The notes below the pieces were generated by a model. It saw only the letters and a list, made by a program, of their open reading frames with translations. It ran no database searches and was not told where the DNA came from. Positions 1-8,372 of a stretch of DNA of 33,085 bases are shown piece by piece; the stretch's first letter is position 1; every line of letters starts with the position of its first letter. The stretch is from Paenibacillus sp. UNC499MF. Its GTDB lineage: Bacteria; Bacillota; Bacilli; Paenibacillales; NBRC-103111. The DNA lies in the NCBI RefSeq assembly GCF_900107975.1, contig NZ_FNVF01000025.1, positions 1 through 33,085 on the forward strand, given 5' to 3'. Both the position numbers and the translations under genes were made by a program.

Positions 1-21
1 GTGAACAATTCTCTTCATATA

Positions 22-48
22 AAAGAGACCATTACGGTCTCTTTTTTT
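22..48 (+). terminator. Rho-independent terminator of a gene upstream of the window
   Basis: A perfect 9-bp stem (AAAGAGACC pairing with GGTCTCTTT, loop ATTAC) is followed by a run of T. The T-run is on the plus strand, so it most likely ends a plus-strand gene lying before position 1. On the minus strand the same stem is followed by only four T, so it could also weakly stop the minus-strand gene at 286-594. Confidence 0.75.
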
Positions 49-84
49 GTTGTCTTTTTAACCGCAAAAGAGAAAGGTCCAATT

Positions 85-199
85 CTCGGTTTAGCTGAGC
101 TGGAAAGAAGTTCGCTGCTCTCGGTTAGCCGAGCCGGATAGTCTTTGGTATTCGCCGTTCTTGCCCTTGCGAGCTGGATAGCGTCTGGTATATTCACCG
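85..199. repeat. Three imperfect GAGCYGGAWAG repeats in a non-coding stretch
   Basis: The stretch between the terminator and the first gene holds no credible gene. It has three related segments with cores GAGCTGGAAAG (97-107), GAGCCGGATAG (131-141) and GAGCTGGATAG (171-181). The last two share a downstream TGGTAT and CACCG/CGCCG-like tail. The first two are preceded by CTCGG...CYGAG, which can form 5-bp hairpins. Function unknown; these may be remnants of a repeated or duplicated element. Confidence 0.4.
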
Positions 200-285
200 C
201 GTGGGAAGCTAGATTTTAAGGTAATCTTCCGTATTCAAGGTGAAAGAATATAGTTTGCAGTGAATAATAGAGAATAGCTTTAGAG

Positions 286-594
286 CTATTGAAGCTGCTC
301 CAGTTTGTCGGCAACTGACTGGAGTTTTTGCTGCATGGATGCCGTTTTATCGCGCCGGTCGTCAATTTTGATGGAGGTAGAGACGCGTTGAGCGCCATTT
401 TCAAAAGGGCTTTCGTGAAGCTTAAGAATGACTTCCATCAGTTGATCCAGGGGACCTTCGATTATGGTGCTCATTGGAGTAAGCTCATAATGAAGAGGCT
501 GGTTGTCCAATACCTTTTGCAGATGAGCTACGTATTCACTTAAGCTTGTAGAGCCTGTGCCTATAGGAACAACTGTAATTTCCGCGATCGCCAT
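286..594 (-). CDS. MTH1187/YkoF-type thiamine-binding family protein (UPF0045)
   Basis: A 102-residue protein covering the whole length of the MTH1187 (UPF0045) family, a small ferredoxin-like fold that forms tetramers; relatives such as YkoF bind thiamine or its pyrimidine part. Visible family features are the N-terminal strand AIAEITVVPIGTGS, the YELTPMSTIIEG segment and the strongly conserved RVSTSIKIDDRRDK near residues 70-83. The ATG at 594 is chosen because AAGGAGG lies about 8 bases upstream and the homology begins there, although the frame stays open further upstream to 900. The gene stands alone, downstream of the GMC operon with a gap of about 380 bases. The precise ligand cannot be read from the sequence. 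Confidence 0.85.
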   Translation of the reverse strand: MAIAEITVVPIGTGSTSLSEYVAHLQKVLDNQPLHYELTPMSTIIEGPLDQLMEVILKLHESPFENGAQRVSTSIKIDDRRDKTASMQQKLQSVADKLEQLQ

Positions 595-976
595 TAGTAT
601 TGATCCTCCTTGGTTTAGTGGCAGCTTTATCCTCTTTATTGTAATGGAATCGGCGACCGGTTGCCACCTGCCGTAAGAGGAAGGATGCTGTAGCTTGGAA
701 TACAACCAACCAACCAACTCAGCATGAACAAAAGGTGACGCATCTTTGCCGGAAAACAACAGGATAAACGACAGGATGAACGGGTGCCGTAAATCCCATT
801 GATAAAAGTCGCTCCTAACGGGACGCGAGCAATTTGTCTGCATCGTCACTTTCATCGTCCATAGGGACTGTAAGCAGGTTTCTGAGCTTAAACGAACCAA
901 AAGTTCGGTATATGCGCGATTATTACCCTTTTCTTAGCAGCGACCCTACTTAATCAGAGAAATTACATAGTGTGAC
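595..976. other. 382-bp intergenic stretch without a recognisable gene
   Basis: This lies between the end of the GMC gene and the start of the thiamine-binding gene, both on the minus strand. It should carry the promoter of the latter: a TACAAT-like -10 is readable on the minus strand at 643-638, but its -35 is poor. A four-copy CAAC microsatellite sits at 703-718. No convincing terminator hairpin was seen behind the GMC gene. The reading frame of the 286-594 gene remains open through much of this stretch, but without family similarity or a ribosome site. Confidence 0.5.
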
Positions 977-2536
977 TCAAATGATCTCGCTTATGATGTA
1001 ATCAGCTGTACGCGCAGCTAGAGCCATTACGGTGTTAGTGGGATTTACACCGCTGGAGGTAACAAATATGCTGGCGTCGCACAGGAACAAATTCGGGATA
1101 TCGTGAGTTTGGCCAAATGAGTTGACGACGGATCTCGACGAATCGCTTCCCATCCGGCAGCCCCCCATCAGATGGGCGGTATCCGGTACTACAAATTCGG
1201 GTGTACCTCCGGCAGCTCCCAAAATAGACTCCATGTTCGAGACCGCATGCTCGATAAGCCTGGTGTCGTTTTCACCAAAGCTAAAGGATACTTTGGCTCT
1301 GGGGAGCCCGAAGGCATCTTTTTCATCCGATAATGTAACGCGGTTGTGCTCCTCGGGAAGGACTTCTCCAACGAGCGTCACGCGGCCGTAAAAGTTAAAG
1401 TCCAGCATAGCCTCTCGCAACGAAGCTCCCCAGACGGGAAACTCGCCTGACTTCACGATTCCTTGGGCGAAAGCGAGAGGGCGTGTGCCGTGAGCATGCA
1501 GGGAGTACCCGCGTGCAAAGCCGCGGTCCTTGTCCGATTCGTAAAACTCCTGTGTAGTAGCCAGCACAGGGGTCCCCTTGTACAGCCGCACTTCTTCCTC
1601 GAACTTGGCATACACGTCATGACTGCTGTGCGTCATCAGTGCTTTGCCTACCCAGCCGCTGCTGTTGGCAAGCCCGTCCGGATGCCGGCTGTTCGCGGAG
1701 TTCAGCAGCAGGCGGGGCGTTTCGACCGCATAGGCCGATACGATCACGAGTTTTGCCTTTTGACGGTATTCGACTCCTTTTTTAACAAAAAGAACGCCGG
1801 TAGCCTTTCCATCCGGCCCCGTCTCGATCTGGGTGACCCTGCTGCCGGTAATCACCGTAGCTCCCGCTTGCACGGCTTTCGGAATATGCTGAATGAGGGT
1901 GCTGAATTTAGCATTAGGCATGCAGCCCTGCTGGCAGAAACCCCGGTTAATGCATGGAGGCCTGTCTTCAAAAGGCGCAGACAAAATGGCCAGAGGGGCC
2001 GTAACCGAGCGGATTCCCAAATTTTCGCACCCCTTTTGAAACAAATAGGCATTAGGGCTTAGAGGGTCCCGCTCCGGGTAAGGATATGGCCCCCGGAAAT
2101 TTCCCCATGGAAAATGCCGCGGACCCGAAACGGCGATTTCTTTTTCGATCCGGGAGTAGTACGGCTCCAAATCTTTATAGTGAATCGGCCAATCTTCGCC
2201 GACTCCGTCGATCGATTTCGTCTTGAAGTCGGATTCATGGAAGCGCAAAAACACCCCGGTAAAATGTTGGGTTCCGCCGCCCACTCCCCATCCTGAATTG
2301 TTGTGTCCCATCGTTAGAGGATGCTTCCCGTCCACAAGCCGCGTATCCTGCCAGCCCAGGCACTTCATGGACAGCTCATCGCTCGCGAAATCCCTTTGAG
2401 GATCCCGCAGCGGTCCGGCTTCCAATACAACAACCTTCAATCCGGCTTCGCTGAGTTCTTGCGCAAGTACACCGCCTGCCGCTCCGGCGCCGACAATGAC
2501 GACATCAACGGTTTCCGACTGAGTGCTCCATTTCAT
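977..2536 (-). CDS. GMC-family FAD oxidoreductase, gluconate/sugar dehydrogenase flavoprotein subunit type
   Basis: A 519-residue flavoprotein of the glucose-methanol-choline family. The FAD-binding Rossmann motif VVIVGAGAAGG is at residues 12-22. The C-terminal GMC domain shows HLMGGCRMG and the final GVNPTNTVMALAARTADYI. Cys195, Cys201 and Cys205 form CX5CX3C, the spacing that in the FAD glucose dehydrogenase alpha subunit of Burkholderia cepacia holds a [3Fe-4S] cluster; cluster binding here is inferred. The start is the ATG at 2536, whose ATGA overlaps the stop of the preceding gene (translational coupling), with GGGAGG 13 bases upstream; a GTG at 2557 is the alternative. With the upstream subunit-3-like gene it probably forms a membrane-associated sugar or polyol dehydrogenase. 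The substrate is not predictable. No cytochrome c subunit gene is adjacent. Confidence 0.88.
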   Translation of the reverse strand: MKWSTQSETVDVVIVGAGAAGGVLAQELSEAGLKVVVLEAGPLRDPQRDFASDELSMKCLGWQDTRLVDGKHPLTMGHNNSGWGVGGGTQHFTGVFLRFHESDFKTKSIDGVGEDWPIHYKDLEPYYSRIEKEIAVSGPRHFPWGNFRGPYPYPERDPLSPNAYLFQKGCENLGIRSVTAPLAILSAPFEDRPPCINRGFCQQGCMPNAKFSTLIQHIPKAVQAGATVITGSRVTQIETGPDGKATGVLFVKKGVEYRQKAKLVIVSAYAVETPRLLLNSANSRHPDGLANSSGWVGKALMTHSSHDVYAKFEEEVRLYKGTPVLATTQEFYESDKDRGFARGYSLHAHGTRPLAFAQGIVKSGEFPVWGASLREAMLDFNFYGRVTLVGEVLPEEHNRVTLSDEKDAFGLPRAKVSFSFGENDTRLIEHAVSNMESILGAAGGTPEFVVPDTAHLMGGCRMGSDSSRSVVNSFGQTHDIPNLFLCDASIFVTSSGVNPTNTVMALAARTADYIISEII

Positions 2537-3129
2537 CGTTCGGGTTTCGCCTCCCACGGATCAAGATGCCCACGGTCTGCCCGGATGTAACCTCTTGGAT
2601 AGGCGGGACCTGCGTAGCCGATTTCGGACCATATTTGGGGGTGAGAATAGTAGGCTTCTACTGTCAGTGCAAGCAGCCTGTTGAAGAAGGCTTTCTGTAC
2701 GGGGACCGGCCAATCGCCCCGCAGGGACATACGAACCTCGGCGACATTCGTGAGAAGCTCCTTCTGCTCCGCCGGCGAAAGCTGTTGAAAGGGTTTCGAA
2801 TGAAATCCGTGCGACATGGTTTCAAGCGACTCCAGCCCTTTGCGGATTAATTCGGACTGGGGAGGAGTATCCGGTCCTCTCTGGGCTTCTTCCTTTTGCC
2901 CGTACAAAGTATCATCTATATGCTCCAGAACGTATGTCAGGATTTCGGACCGGTCGTCATCGACAAGCAGCGAACATATGCTTCTGAGCTGTTCCGCCTC
3001 AAGCAGCGTTAACAGCCGATATTCACGGCGCCGCCGCAAACGGGCACTGACGATAGAGCGTGTGTGGGGATCCCAGTGGTTTTGCTCCTTCATAACATCG
3101 AAAGAAGGATATTTCGGCATTTTACTCAT
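2533..3129 (-). CDS. Gluconate 2-dehydrogenase subunit 3 family protein
   Basis: A 198-residue soluble protein resembling the small (gamma, subunit 3) chain of FAD-dependent gluconate/sorbitol-type dehydrogenases. The family hallmarks are the early RRREYRLLTLLEAEQLRSIC segment, where these proteins begin their helical domain, and the C-terminal YYSHPQIWSEIGYAGPAYPRGY with its Tyr/His/Pro/Gly-rich end. In characterised relatives this subunit escorts the flavoprotein and carries a Tat signal; no twin-arginine signal peptide is visible here, so export would have to differ or not occur. GGAAGGTG lies just upstream of the ATG at 3129. A second in-frame ATG is at 3120. It is the middle gene of a three-gene minus-strand operon, 5 bases after the membrane protein and overlapping the GMC gene by 4 bases. 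Confidence 0.8.
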   Translation of the reverse strand: MSKMPKYPSFDVMKEQNHWDPHTRSIVSARLRRRREYRLLTLLEAEQLRSICSLLVDDDRSEILTYVLEHIDDTLYGQKEEAQRGPDTPPQSELIRKGLESLETMSHGFHSKPFQQLSPAEQKELLTNVAEVRMSLRGDWPVPVQKAFFNRLLALTVEAYYSHPQIWSEIGYAGPAYPRGYIRADRGHLDPWEAKPER

Positions 3130-3134
3130 ACAAG

Positions 3135-3527
3135 TCACCTTCCATAAACAGCGATTAACCCGAGAACACCGATAGCTGAGTAAAGCAGAGGCATCAGAAC
3201 GGGAGGTCCGATAAGGAAATTGCGGAAAGCATAAGACCCGACTCTTTTGCCGACTCCCCGGACGTGAAGATACAGCCCGAGTAAGCCCGTGACAATCCCC
3301 AGCCACATGCCGATATGAAAAAGCTGGAGCAGCCAAGTCCGGTTTAGGAGAACCGCAAGTAATCCGGCCAGAAAGTACAGCGGAGCCGTAATTACGGGAA
3401 CCAGCATGACTTTGCGGTGAAAATTTTGCCGGTAATGGGACAAGGTCACTTGAGCCGCGATAAACAAATAAGCAAAAGCCGTAAACAAAATAACGGACCG
3501 GTCTAACGTCCAGCTGTTCCAGATCAT
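3135..3527 (-). CDS. Small four-helix membrane protein, first gene of the GMC operon
   Basis: A 130-residue integral membrane protein that I do not recognise by family. Four hydrophobic segments can be read, at roughly residues 11-29, 40-61, 66-88 and 103-127. Histidines lie near membrane boundaries or in a helix (31, 37, 71, 87), and the loop after helix 3 is basic (RGVGKRVGSYAFRN). It is cotranscribed with the subunit-3-like protein, whose ribosome site lies within its last codons. By position it might anchor the dehydrogenase or pass electrons to the quinone pool, but this is inference from context only. AAAGGAG stands about 11 bases before the ATG. Confidence 0.72.
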   Translation of the reverse strand: MIWNSWTLDRSVILFTAFAYLFIAAQVTLSHYRQNFHRKVMLVPVITAPLYFLAGLLAVLLNRTWLLQLFHIGMWLGIVTGLLGLYLHVRGVGKRVGSYAFRNFLIGPPVLMPLLYSAIGVLGLIAVYGR

Positions 3528-3784
3528 AGTATAGGGGGCTCCTTTGTTCCGTTTTGAACATTCGTTGTAAATGTGAGGTCTCTCTTATTTTTTCCATAAA
3601 AGGGAGAGTTAACTCGCTATAGGCGAAATGTTCTTGAGATTTGAGCCGGAGAGCGGACGAAAGCTTTACCAAAGGACGGCAAGTATGGGCGGAATTCGAT
3701 TGGGAGACGCTAACAGATGCGGTGAAAAGCCATTTATCCATCGTCATCCGATCAGGGTAACGATAGGCAGGAGGAATCGAGCGT

Positions 3785-4732
3785 ATGCACTATCTACTCC
3801 CTATGCTGACCAGCTTTATTCTGGTGGCGCTGCTGGTGCCCGTCATGAAGCGGATCGCTGTAAAAACGCAATTTGTCGACCGGCCGTCCACCCGTAAAAT
3901 TCATGCAGCCCCTATCCCCCTGCTGGGAGGAGTCGCGATTTACATCGCGTGTGCGGCGTCTATTGTATTGTTCAGCCGTAACGGCAATCTATCCTATGCG
4001 GTACTGATCGGCGGAACGATCCTTATGCTGACCGGCTTGACGGACGACTGGTTCAAAACCCGGAGCAAGGATTTTCCTGTCTGGCCGAGGCTGATTATCT
4101 ATATCGCGGTGTCCGCGGTGCCTCTTTTTTTCGGCATTCAAATTATCGGGGTATCGAATCTTCACTTCAGCGGCATGATTTTTTTCCCGGTCTGGCTTGT
4201 ATGGCTCGGTACGATGGCCTGGATTTTCGGGATTACCAATATGATCAATTTCATCGACGGGGTGGATGGTCTCGCCTCGGGTATCGTTACGATCGCTTCT
4301 GCGGCGCTGCTTGTGGCGGCCATAGTCAAAAGGCAGGAGGATTCCGCTTTGATTGCGGGGATTCTGGTCGGCGCCTGCCTGGCTTTTCTGGCGTTCAATT
4401 TTTATCCCGCCAAAATTTTTATGGGCGACGCGGGCGCGATATTTCTGGGCTATACGATCGCGGTCGTCGCTGTGGACGGAGCGTTCAAAAGTGCGACGTT
4501 TGTTTCCATCCTGGTTCCCGTGCTGGCGCTGGGCGTACCTATTCTGGATACGGTCATCGTGTTTACGAGGCGACTTCTCAAGGGCGGAGGGCTGCACCGG
4601 GCCGATAAGCTTCATACTCATCACAGCCTGATGCAGTGGGGGTTGTCCCAAACCCAGACGGTTTCCTTCCTGTACCTGGTTGGCGCCCTGTTCTCCCTGC
4701 TCTCCATTATTGTGGTGCTTATGGGCGTATGA
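3785..4732 (+). CDS. tagO: MraY/WecA-family undecaprenyl-phosphate GlcNAc-1-phosphate transferase (TagO-like)
   Basis: A 315-residue polytopic membrane enzyme that transfers a sugar-1-phosphate, normally GlcNAc-1-P from UDP-GlcNAc, to undecaprenyl phosphate. This is the first step of teichoic acid or other secondary wall polymer synthesis. Family motifs in order: DRPSTRKIH (32-40), the Asp pair in TGLTDDW (83-89), NMINFIDGVDGL (152-163), FMGDAG (212-217) and the cytoplasmic histidine cluster LHTHHSL (276-282). About ten hydrophobic helices fit the family. AGGAGG at 3769-3774 supports the ATG. It appears to be a single-gene unit; the regulator behind it has its own promoter. TagO rather than MraY is favoured because there is no peptidoglycan gene context and the His motif is WecA-like. 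The polymer served is unknown. Confidence 0.85.
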   Translation: MHYLLPMLTSFILVALLVPVMKRIAVKTQFVDRPSTRKIHAAPIPLLGGVAIYIACAASIVLFSRNGNLSYAVLIGGTILMLTGLTDDWFKTRSKDFPVWPRLIIYIAVSAVPLFFGIQIIGVSNLHFSGMIFFPVWLVWLGTMAWIFGITNMINFIDGVDGLASGIVTIASAALLVAAIVKRQEDSALIAGILVGACLAFLAFNFYPAKIFMGDAGAIFLGYTIAVVAVDGAFKSATFVSILVPVLALGVPILDTVIVFTRRLLKGGGLHRADKLHTHHSLMQWGLSQTQTVSFLYLVGALFSLLSIIVVLMGV

Positions 4733-4764
4733 ACCGCGTCCCGGGGCTATCAAGGCATCTTTAA

Positions 4765-4793
4765 GTGAAACGCTTACCTAGCTGTGTTACAAT
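4765..4793 (+). promoter_or_regulatory. Sigma-A-type promoter for the PucR/CdaR-like gene
   Basis: GTGAAA (4765-4770, 4 of 6 to TTGACA), a 17-base spacer and TACAAT (4788-4793, 5 of 6). The expected start is about 40 bases before the gene's ATG. Called by eye. Confidence 0.5.
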
Positions 4794-4845
4794 AATAGGA
4801 AGCACCATGGCAGCCTCGATATTACACAGATAGGGAGCTATGCGG

Positions 4846-5961
4846 ATGGAATGGGAAAGGCTGAAGGAACAATTGGAGTCGATCGGCAAAGGCCCGGTCC
4901 AACTGATTGCAAAGACGCCGGAAGAGTGGGAAGCCCTTACAAGAAACGCCAGGAAAAATAACGGGGACAGGCAGGGGCAGAACAAGAGCAGCATGCTGAT
5001 CGGAAAAGAAGTCTATTTCCTGCTAAGCAAGGAAGGAAATCAAGTCCTTGTTTTGTCTATTCCTGCGGGGAATTTGGCCGGAGACGAACGACATCTGGTC
5101 GAGTGGCTCATTGAATCCGCACAGCCGGAGAAAAGGAAGGGCGGCACTCTTCTGCTAGAAGAAGAGAAAAAGCTTTCCGCGCTCAGGGAATGGCTGCTAC
5201 AGCATGCCGAAACCGACACCCAAGCGGAGGTTCCCGACACGATTTCCTCCCAGGCCGGGCTTTATTCGACCAAAATACCTTTTCTCCTGTATGGAGATTA
5301 TTCTTCGAACGTACGGGCGTCTTACCGGGAGCTGAAAAGGCTGCTGGAGACGTTTTTTGACGCGGAAATTATATTGATTCCACTGCTGGATAAAGAATGG
5401 CTGATTCTCGCGCCGGATTATTTGCTTACCGTGGGGCAGGAAGACAAGACGGATACCCAGGAAGAGAGCACCGAGCAGATGCTTGATGCCCTGGCGTCAG
5501 GACTTCACGACATGCTGGCTACCGAATGGGTGGGGGAGAGCCATCTCGGAATTCACTATCCCATCCAGCCTGCCCAGACGCTTTTGACGGCCATGCTGAC
5601 CCTGCGCTCGACCATCATGCTCGGCCGGTTGTACAATGTGACGAACAATATCCACACGCCGTGGCATTTACAAATGGAAAAGCTGCTGCACCCGATACCC
5701 GAGTCCGAGAAACACCAATTTCTGGAGCATGTGCTCAAGGATTATTCCATGGATGCGGAGACTCAGTCTACGCTGGAAAGTTTTTTTGCGCTGGACTGCA
5801 ATGTGAGCGAGACGGCCAAAAAGCTGTATATTCATCGCAATACGCTGTTATACCGGCTGGACAAGTTCAAAAACGAGACGGGGCTGGACGTAAGAACTTT
5901 CCATGACGCCGTCCTGGTGAAGCTGGCGCTCGTATTGTACAAAGTAACAAAAAGAAAGTGA
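4846..5961 (+). CDS. PucR/CdaR-type transcriptional regulator (C-terminal HTH_30)
   Basis: A 371-residue regulator. The C-terminal 60 residues are a PucR-type helix-turn-helix: NVSETAKKLYIHRNTLLYRL followed by DKFKNETGLDVRTFHDAVLV, the hallmark of CdaR/PucR proteins. The N-terminal and middle parts resemble no domain I can name; the middle could be a GGDEF-like or ligand-sensing fold, as is usual before this HTH. The second ATG (4846) is taken as the start because TAGGGAG is 8 bases before it and only 2 bases before the ATG at 4840. It lies 102 bases upstream of the sugar ABC ATPase on the same strand, so a role in carbohydrate uptake or use is plausible but unproven. Confidence 0.78.
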   Translation: MEWERLKEQLESIGKGPVQLIAKTPEEWEALTRNARKNNGDRQGQNKSSMLIGKEVYFLLSKEGNQVLVLSIPAGNLAGDERHLVEWLIESAQPEKRKGGTLLLEEEKKLSALREWLLQHAETDTQAEVPDTISSQAGLYSTKIPFLLYGDYSSNVRASYRELKRLLETFFDAEIILIPLLDKEWLILAPDYLLTVGQEDKTDTQEESTEQMLDALASGLHDMLATEWVGESHLGIHYPIQPAQTLLTAMLTLRSTIMLGRLYNVTNNIHTPWHLQMEKLLHPIPESEKHQFLEHVLKDYSMDAETQSTLESFFALDCNVSETAKKLYIHRNTLLYRLDKFKNETGLDVRTFHDAVLVKLALVLYKVTKRK

Positions 5962-6063
5962 GTTTTTTGTGAAGATTGTGCATAGTCAGTCTTCGGGCAT
6001 TTAAGCTAAGATAAATGTACAGATTCCAAATCAAGAACATTCAAGAACCAGGGGGAATGAACA

Positions 6064-7188
6064 ATGGCAGGCGTTCGTCTTAACCATATTGTAAAGAGGT
6101 ACCCAGGCAACCAAGAAGCAACCGTTAAGGATTTCCATCTCGATATTCAAGATAAAGAATTTCTCGTATTGGTAGGAGCATCCGGTTGCGGTAAATCCAC
6201 AACTCTGCGGATGATTGCCGGTCTTGAAGAAATCTCCGAAGGCGAACTGTACATCGGCGACCGTCTCGTGAACGACGTGGCTCCTAAAGACCGCGACATC
6301 GCGATGGTATTCCAGTCCTACGCCCTGTACCCGCACATGAACGTATACCAGAACATGGCGTTCGGCCTTAAACTGCGTAAATTCAAAAAAGCCGACATCG
6401 ACGCACGCGTGCGTGAAGCGGCTAAAATTCTCGATATTGAACACCTTCTGGACCGTAAGCCGAAAGCACTTTCCGGTGGTCAGCGTCAGCGTGTCGCCCT
6501 GGGCCGCGCAATCGTCCGTGAACCTCAAGTTTTCTTGATGGACGAACCGCTTTCCAACTTGGACGCTAAACTTCGTGTACAAATGCGTGCCGAAATTTCC
6601 AAACTTCACAAACGTCTCGGCGTAACGATCATCTACGTAACGCATGACCAGACGGAAGCTATGACGATGGGCAGCCGGATTGTCGTTATGGACAAAGGCA
6701 TCATCCAGCAGGCGGCTTCTCCGGAAGAGATCTACAACTTCCCGGTCAACATGTTCGTAGCGGGCTTCATCGGATCTCCTTCCATGAACTTCGTAAACGG
6801 TTCGCTGAGCGACCAAGGCGGAGAGCTTCACTTCAAAGCCAAAGGCGTAGACGTTATTATTCCGCAAGGCAAAGCTCAAGTTCTTCGCGACAAAGGCTAT
6901 GCCGGCAAAGAAGTCATTCTGGGTATTCGTCCTGAAGATATCCACGATGAGCCTGTGTTCCTCGAAGCTTCCGCTAAGACAGTGGTTACCGCACTGATCG
7001 AAGTGTCCGAGAACCTGGGCCACGAAATGCAAGTTCACCTTGCCGGTATCGGCGAAGGTACAGTCGTAGCACGTGTTGACGGCCGCTCCGGTCTGAAAGA
7101 CGGCGCTAACGTGAAGCTTGCTCTGGACATGAACAAAGTTCATTTCTTCGATAAAGAAACGACGAACTCCATTCTTTTGAACTCCTAA
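6064..7188 (+). CDS. ugpC: MsmX/UgpC-type ABC transporter ATPase for sugar importers
   Basis: A 374-residue CUT1-family ATPase, probably the shared motor of several carbohydrate ABC importers, as MsmX is in Bacillus subtilis. Walker A GASGCGKST is at 38-46, the Q-loop in VFQSYALYPHMNV, the signature LSGGQ at 136-140, Walker B VFLMDEP at 156-162 and the H-loop in YVTHDQTEA. The C-terminal 130 residues are the TOBE/MalK-type regulatory domain (VILGIRPEDIHDE). No permease or binding-protein gene is adjacent, which fits a stand-alone multipurpose ATPase. GGGGG lies 8 bases before the ATG. The codon use (many GCA, CGT, CTT, AAA) is typical of highly expressed genes here and unlike the neighbouring regulator. 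A strong terminator follows. Confidence 0.93.
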   Translation: MAGVRLNHIVKRYPGNQEATVKDFHLDIQDKEFLVLVGASGCGKSTTLRMIAGLEEISEGELYIGDRLVNDVAPKDRDIAMVFQSYALYPHMNVYQNMAFGLKLRKFKKADIDARVREAAKILDIEHLLDRKPKALSGGQRQRVALGRAIVREPQVFLMDEPLSNLDAKLRVQMRAEISKLHKRLGVTIIYVTHDQTEAMTMGSRIVVMDKGIIQQAASPEEIYNFPVNMFVAGFIGSPSMNFVNGSLSDQGGELHFKAKGVDVIIPQGKAQVLRDKGYAGKEVILGIRPEDIHDEPVFLEASAKTVVTALIEVSENLGHEMQVHLAGIGEGTVVARVDGRSGLKDGANVKLALDMNKVHFFDKETTNSILLNS

Positions 7189-7201
7189 GAATCATTAATT
7201 T

Positions 7202-7230
7202 AAAGCCAGTCCATCGTGACTGGCTTTTTT
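7202..7230 (+). terminator. Terminator of the ABC ATPase gene
   Basis: The 10-bp stem AAAGCCAGTC/GACTGGCTTT with loop CATCGT, the stem ending in a run of six T (7225-7230). Confidence 0.9.
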
Positions 7231-7320
7231 GACGTATTAGGGTTGAGAAGGCGGGCATACAATACGATGGCGAAGCAGCACCTGCATGGCAGTATTCGGG
7301 CCTTCCGGCCGGGAGGCAGG

Positions 7321-7350
7321 TTGATTTTCACCCGGCAGTTGAATTACGAT
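7321..7350 (+). promoter_or_regulatory. Candidate sigma-A promoter of hprK
   Basis: TTGATT (7321-7326), an 18-base spacer and TACGAT (7345-7350). It lies after the ATPase terminator and 32 bases before the hprK ATG, the only sensible place for the operon promoter. Both hexamers match only 4 of 6. Confidence 0.45.
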
Positions 7351-7382
7351 GGAACTATTGGGAAAACAAAGGGGAATGAACG

Positions 7383-8324
7383 ATGGGCAAAAAAGTGAGA
7401 GTGTCTGAGCTGGTTGAACATTACAACCTGGAAGTCATTTGCGGCGAAGACGGGTTAAAGCGGACAGTAACGGTTGCCGATCTTTACCGGCCCGGTCTGG
7501 AAATGGCGGGCTATTTCAATTATCATCCGCAGGAGCGCGTGCAGCTGCTGGGACGTACCGAGATGTCTTTCTTCGAAACGCTGGACGAAACGGTCCGGCT
7601 GCACCGTGCCGAACAGCTCTGCGCAAGCGAAGAGACGCCCTGCATTATCGTCACCCGCGGACTGGATATTCCCGCGGAACTGGTAGAGGAAGCGAAGAAG
7701 CACCAGCTTCCGGTTCTCCGCAGTCAGGTAGCGACCACCATTCTCGCCAGCCGGCTGACCAACTTCCTGGAAAACAAGCTTGCTCCCTCCACTACCATTC
7801 ACGGTGTATTGGTGGATGTGTACGGCGTCGGAATGCTTATTACGGGCGGAAGCGGAATCGGAAAAAGCGAGACGGCGCTTGAGCTGGTCAAACGGGGCCA
7901 TCGCCTGGTAGCGGACGATGCCGTTGAAATCCGCCAGACGGCCGATTATATGCTGTATGGAAACGCGCCCGACCTTATTCGCCATTTGCTTGAAATCCGC
8001 GGCGTCGGCATCATCAACGTGATGACGTTGTTCGGTGCGGGTGCGGTGCGGAATGTCAAAAAAATATCCGTCGTGGCCCGTCTGGAAACTTGGCAGCAGG
8101 ATAAACAGTACGACCGCCTCGGACTGGATGAAGAAACGACCCGGATTATTGAGGCGGATGTGCCGCTGATCACCATCCCGGTTCGTCCCGGACGGAACTT
8201 GGCGGTCATCGTCGAAGTTGCGGCGATGAACTACAGGCTCAAGCGCATGGGCTTCAACGCGGCCCTGCAGTTCACCAACAAGCTGACGGAAACGCTGGCC
8301 GAAGATTTGGACGACATGGACTGA
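7383..8324 (+). CDS. hprK: HPr kinase/phosphorylase
   Basis: A 313-residue protein, the usual length, that phosphorylates and dephosphorylates Ser46 of HPr in response to fructose-1,6-bisphosphate, ATP, Pi and PPi, the central switch of catabolite repression in Firmicutes. Residues 1-130 are the HprK N-terminal domain. The kinase domain follows, with His140 near its start and the P-loop GGSGIGKSE at 155-163. The family signature falls in [20 protein letters not shown], followed by the C-terminal [11 protein letters not shown] helix. An AAAGGGGAA site precedes the ATG. It heads the operon hprK-lgt-ppaX-acyltransferase, in the same order as in Bacillus subtilis. Its substrate, an HPr-family protein with Ser46, is encoded at 26332-26601. 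Confidence 0.97.
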   Translation: MGKKVRVSELVEHYNLEVICGEDGLKRTVTVADLYRPGLEMAGYFNYHPQERVQLLGRTEMSFFETLDETVRLHRAEQLCASEETPCIIVTRGLDIPAELVEEAKKHQLPVLRSQVATTILASRLTNFLENKLAPSTTIHGVLVDVYGVGMLITGGSGIGKSETALELVKRGHRLVADDAVEIRQTADYMLYGNAPDLIRHLLEIRGVGIINVMTLFGAGAVRNVKKISVVARLETWQQDKQYDRLGLDEETTRIIEADVPLITIPVRPGRNLAVIVEVAAMNYRLKRMGFNAALQFTNKLTETLAEDLDDMD

Positions 8325-8372
8325 GAGCCGGTTCATACCCACAGGTAAGGAATAGGAGGATATCGACCGTTT

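Noticed and set aside
1463-2062. 199-codon plus-strand frame inside the GMC gene
   Set aside because: The GMC flavoprotein is unmistakable on the other strand; this frame has no ribosome site or domain.
4766-4779. cre site before the PucR/CdaR-like gene
   Set aside because: TGAAACGCTTACC looks similar but is one base short between TG and CG, so it does not align with the consensus.
6031-7143. 370-codon open frame opposite the ABC ATPase gene
   Set aside because: Antisense shadow of a gene with strongly biased codons; no family features.
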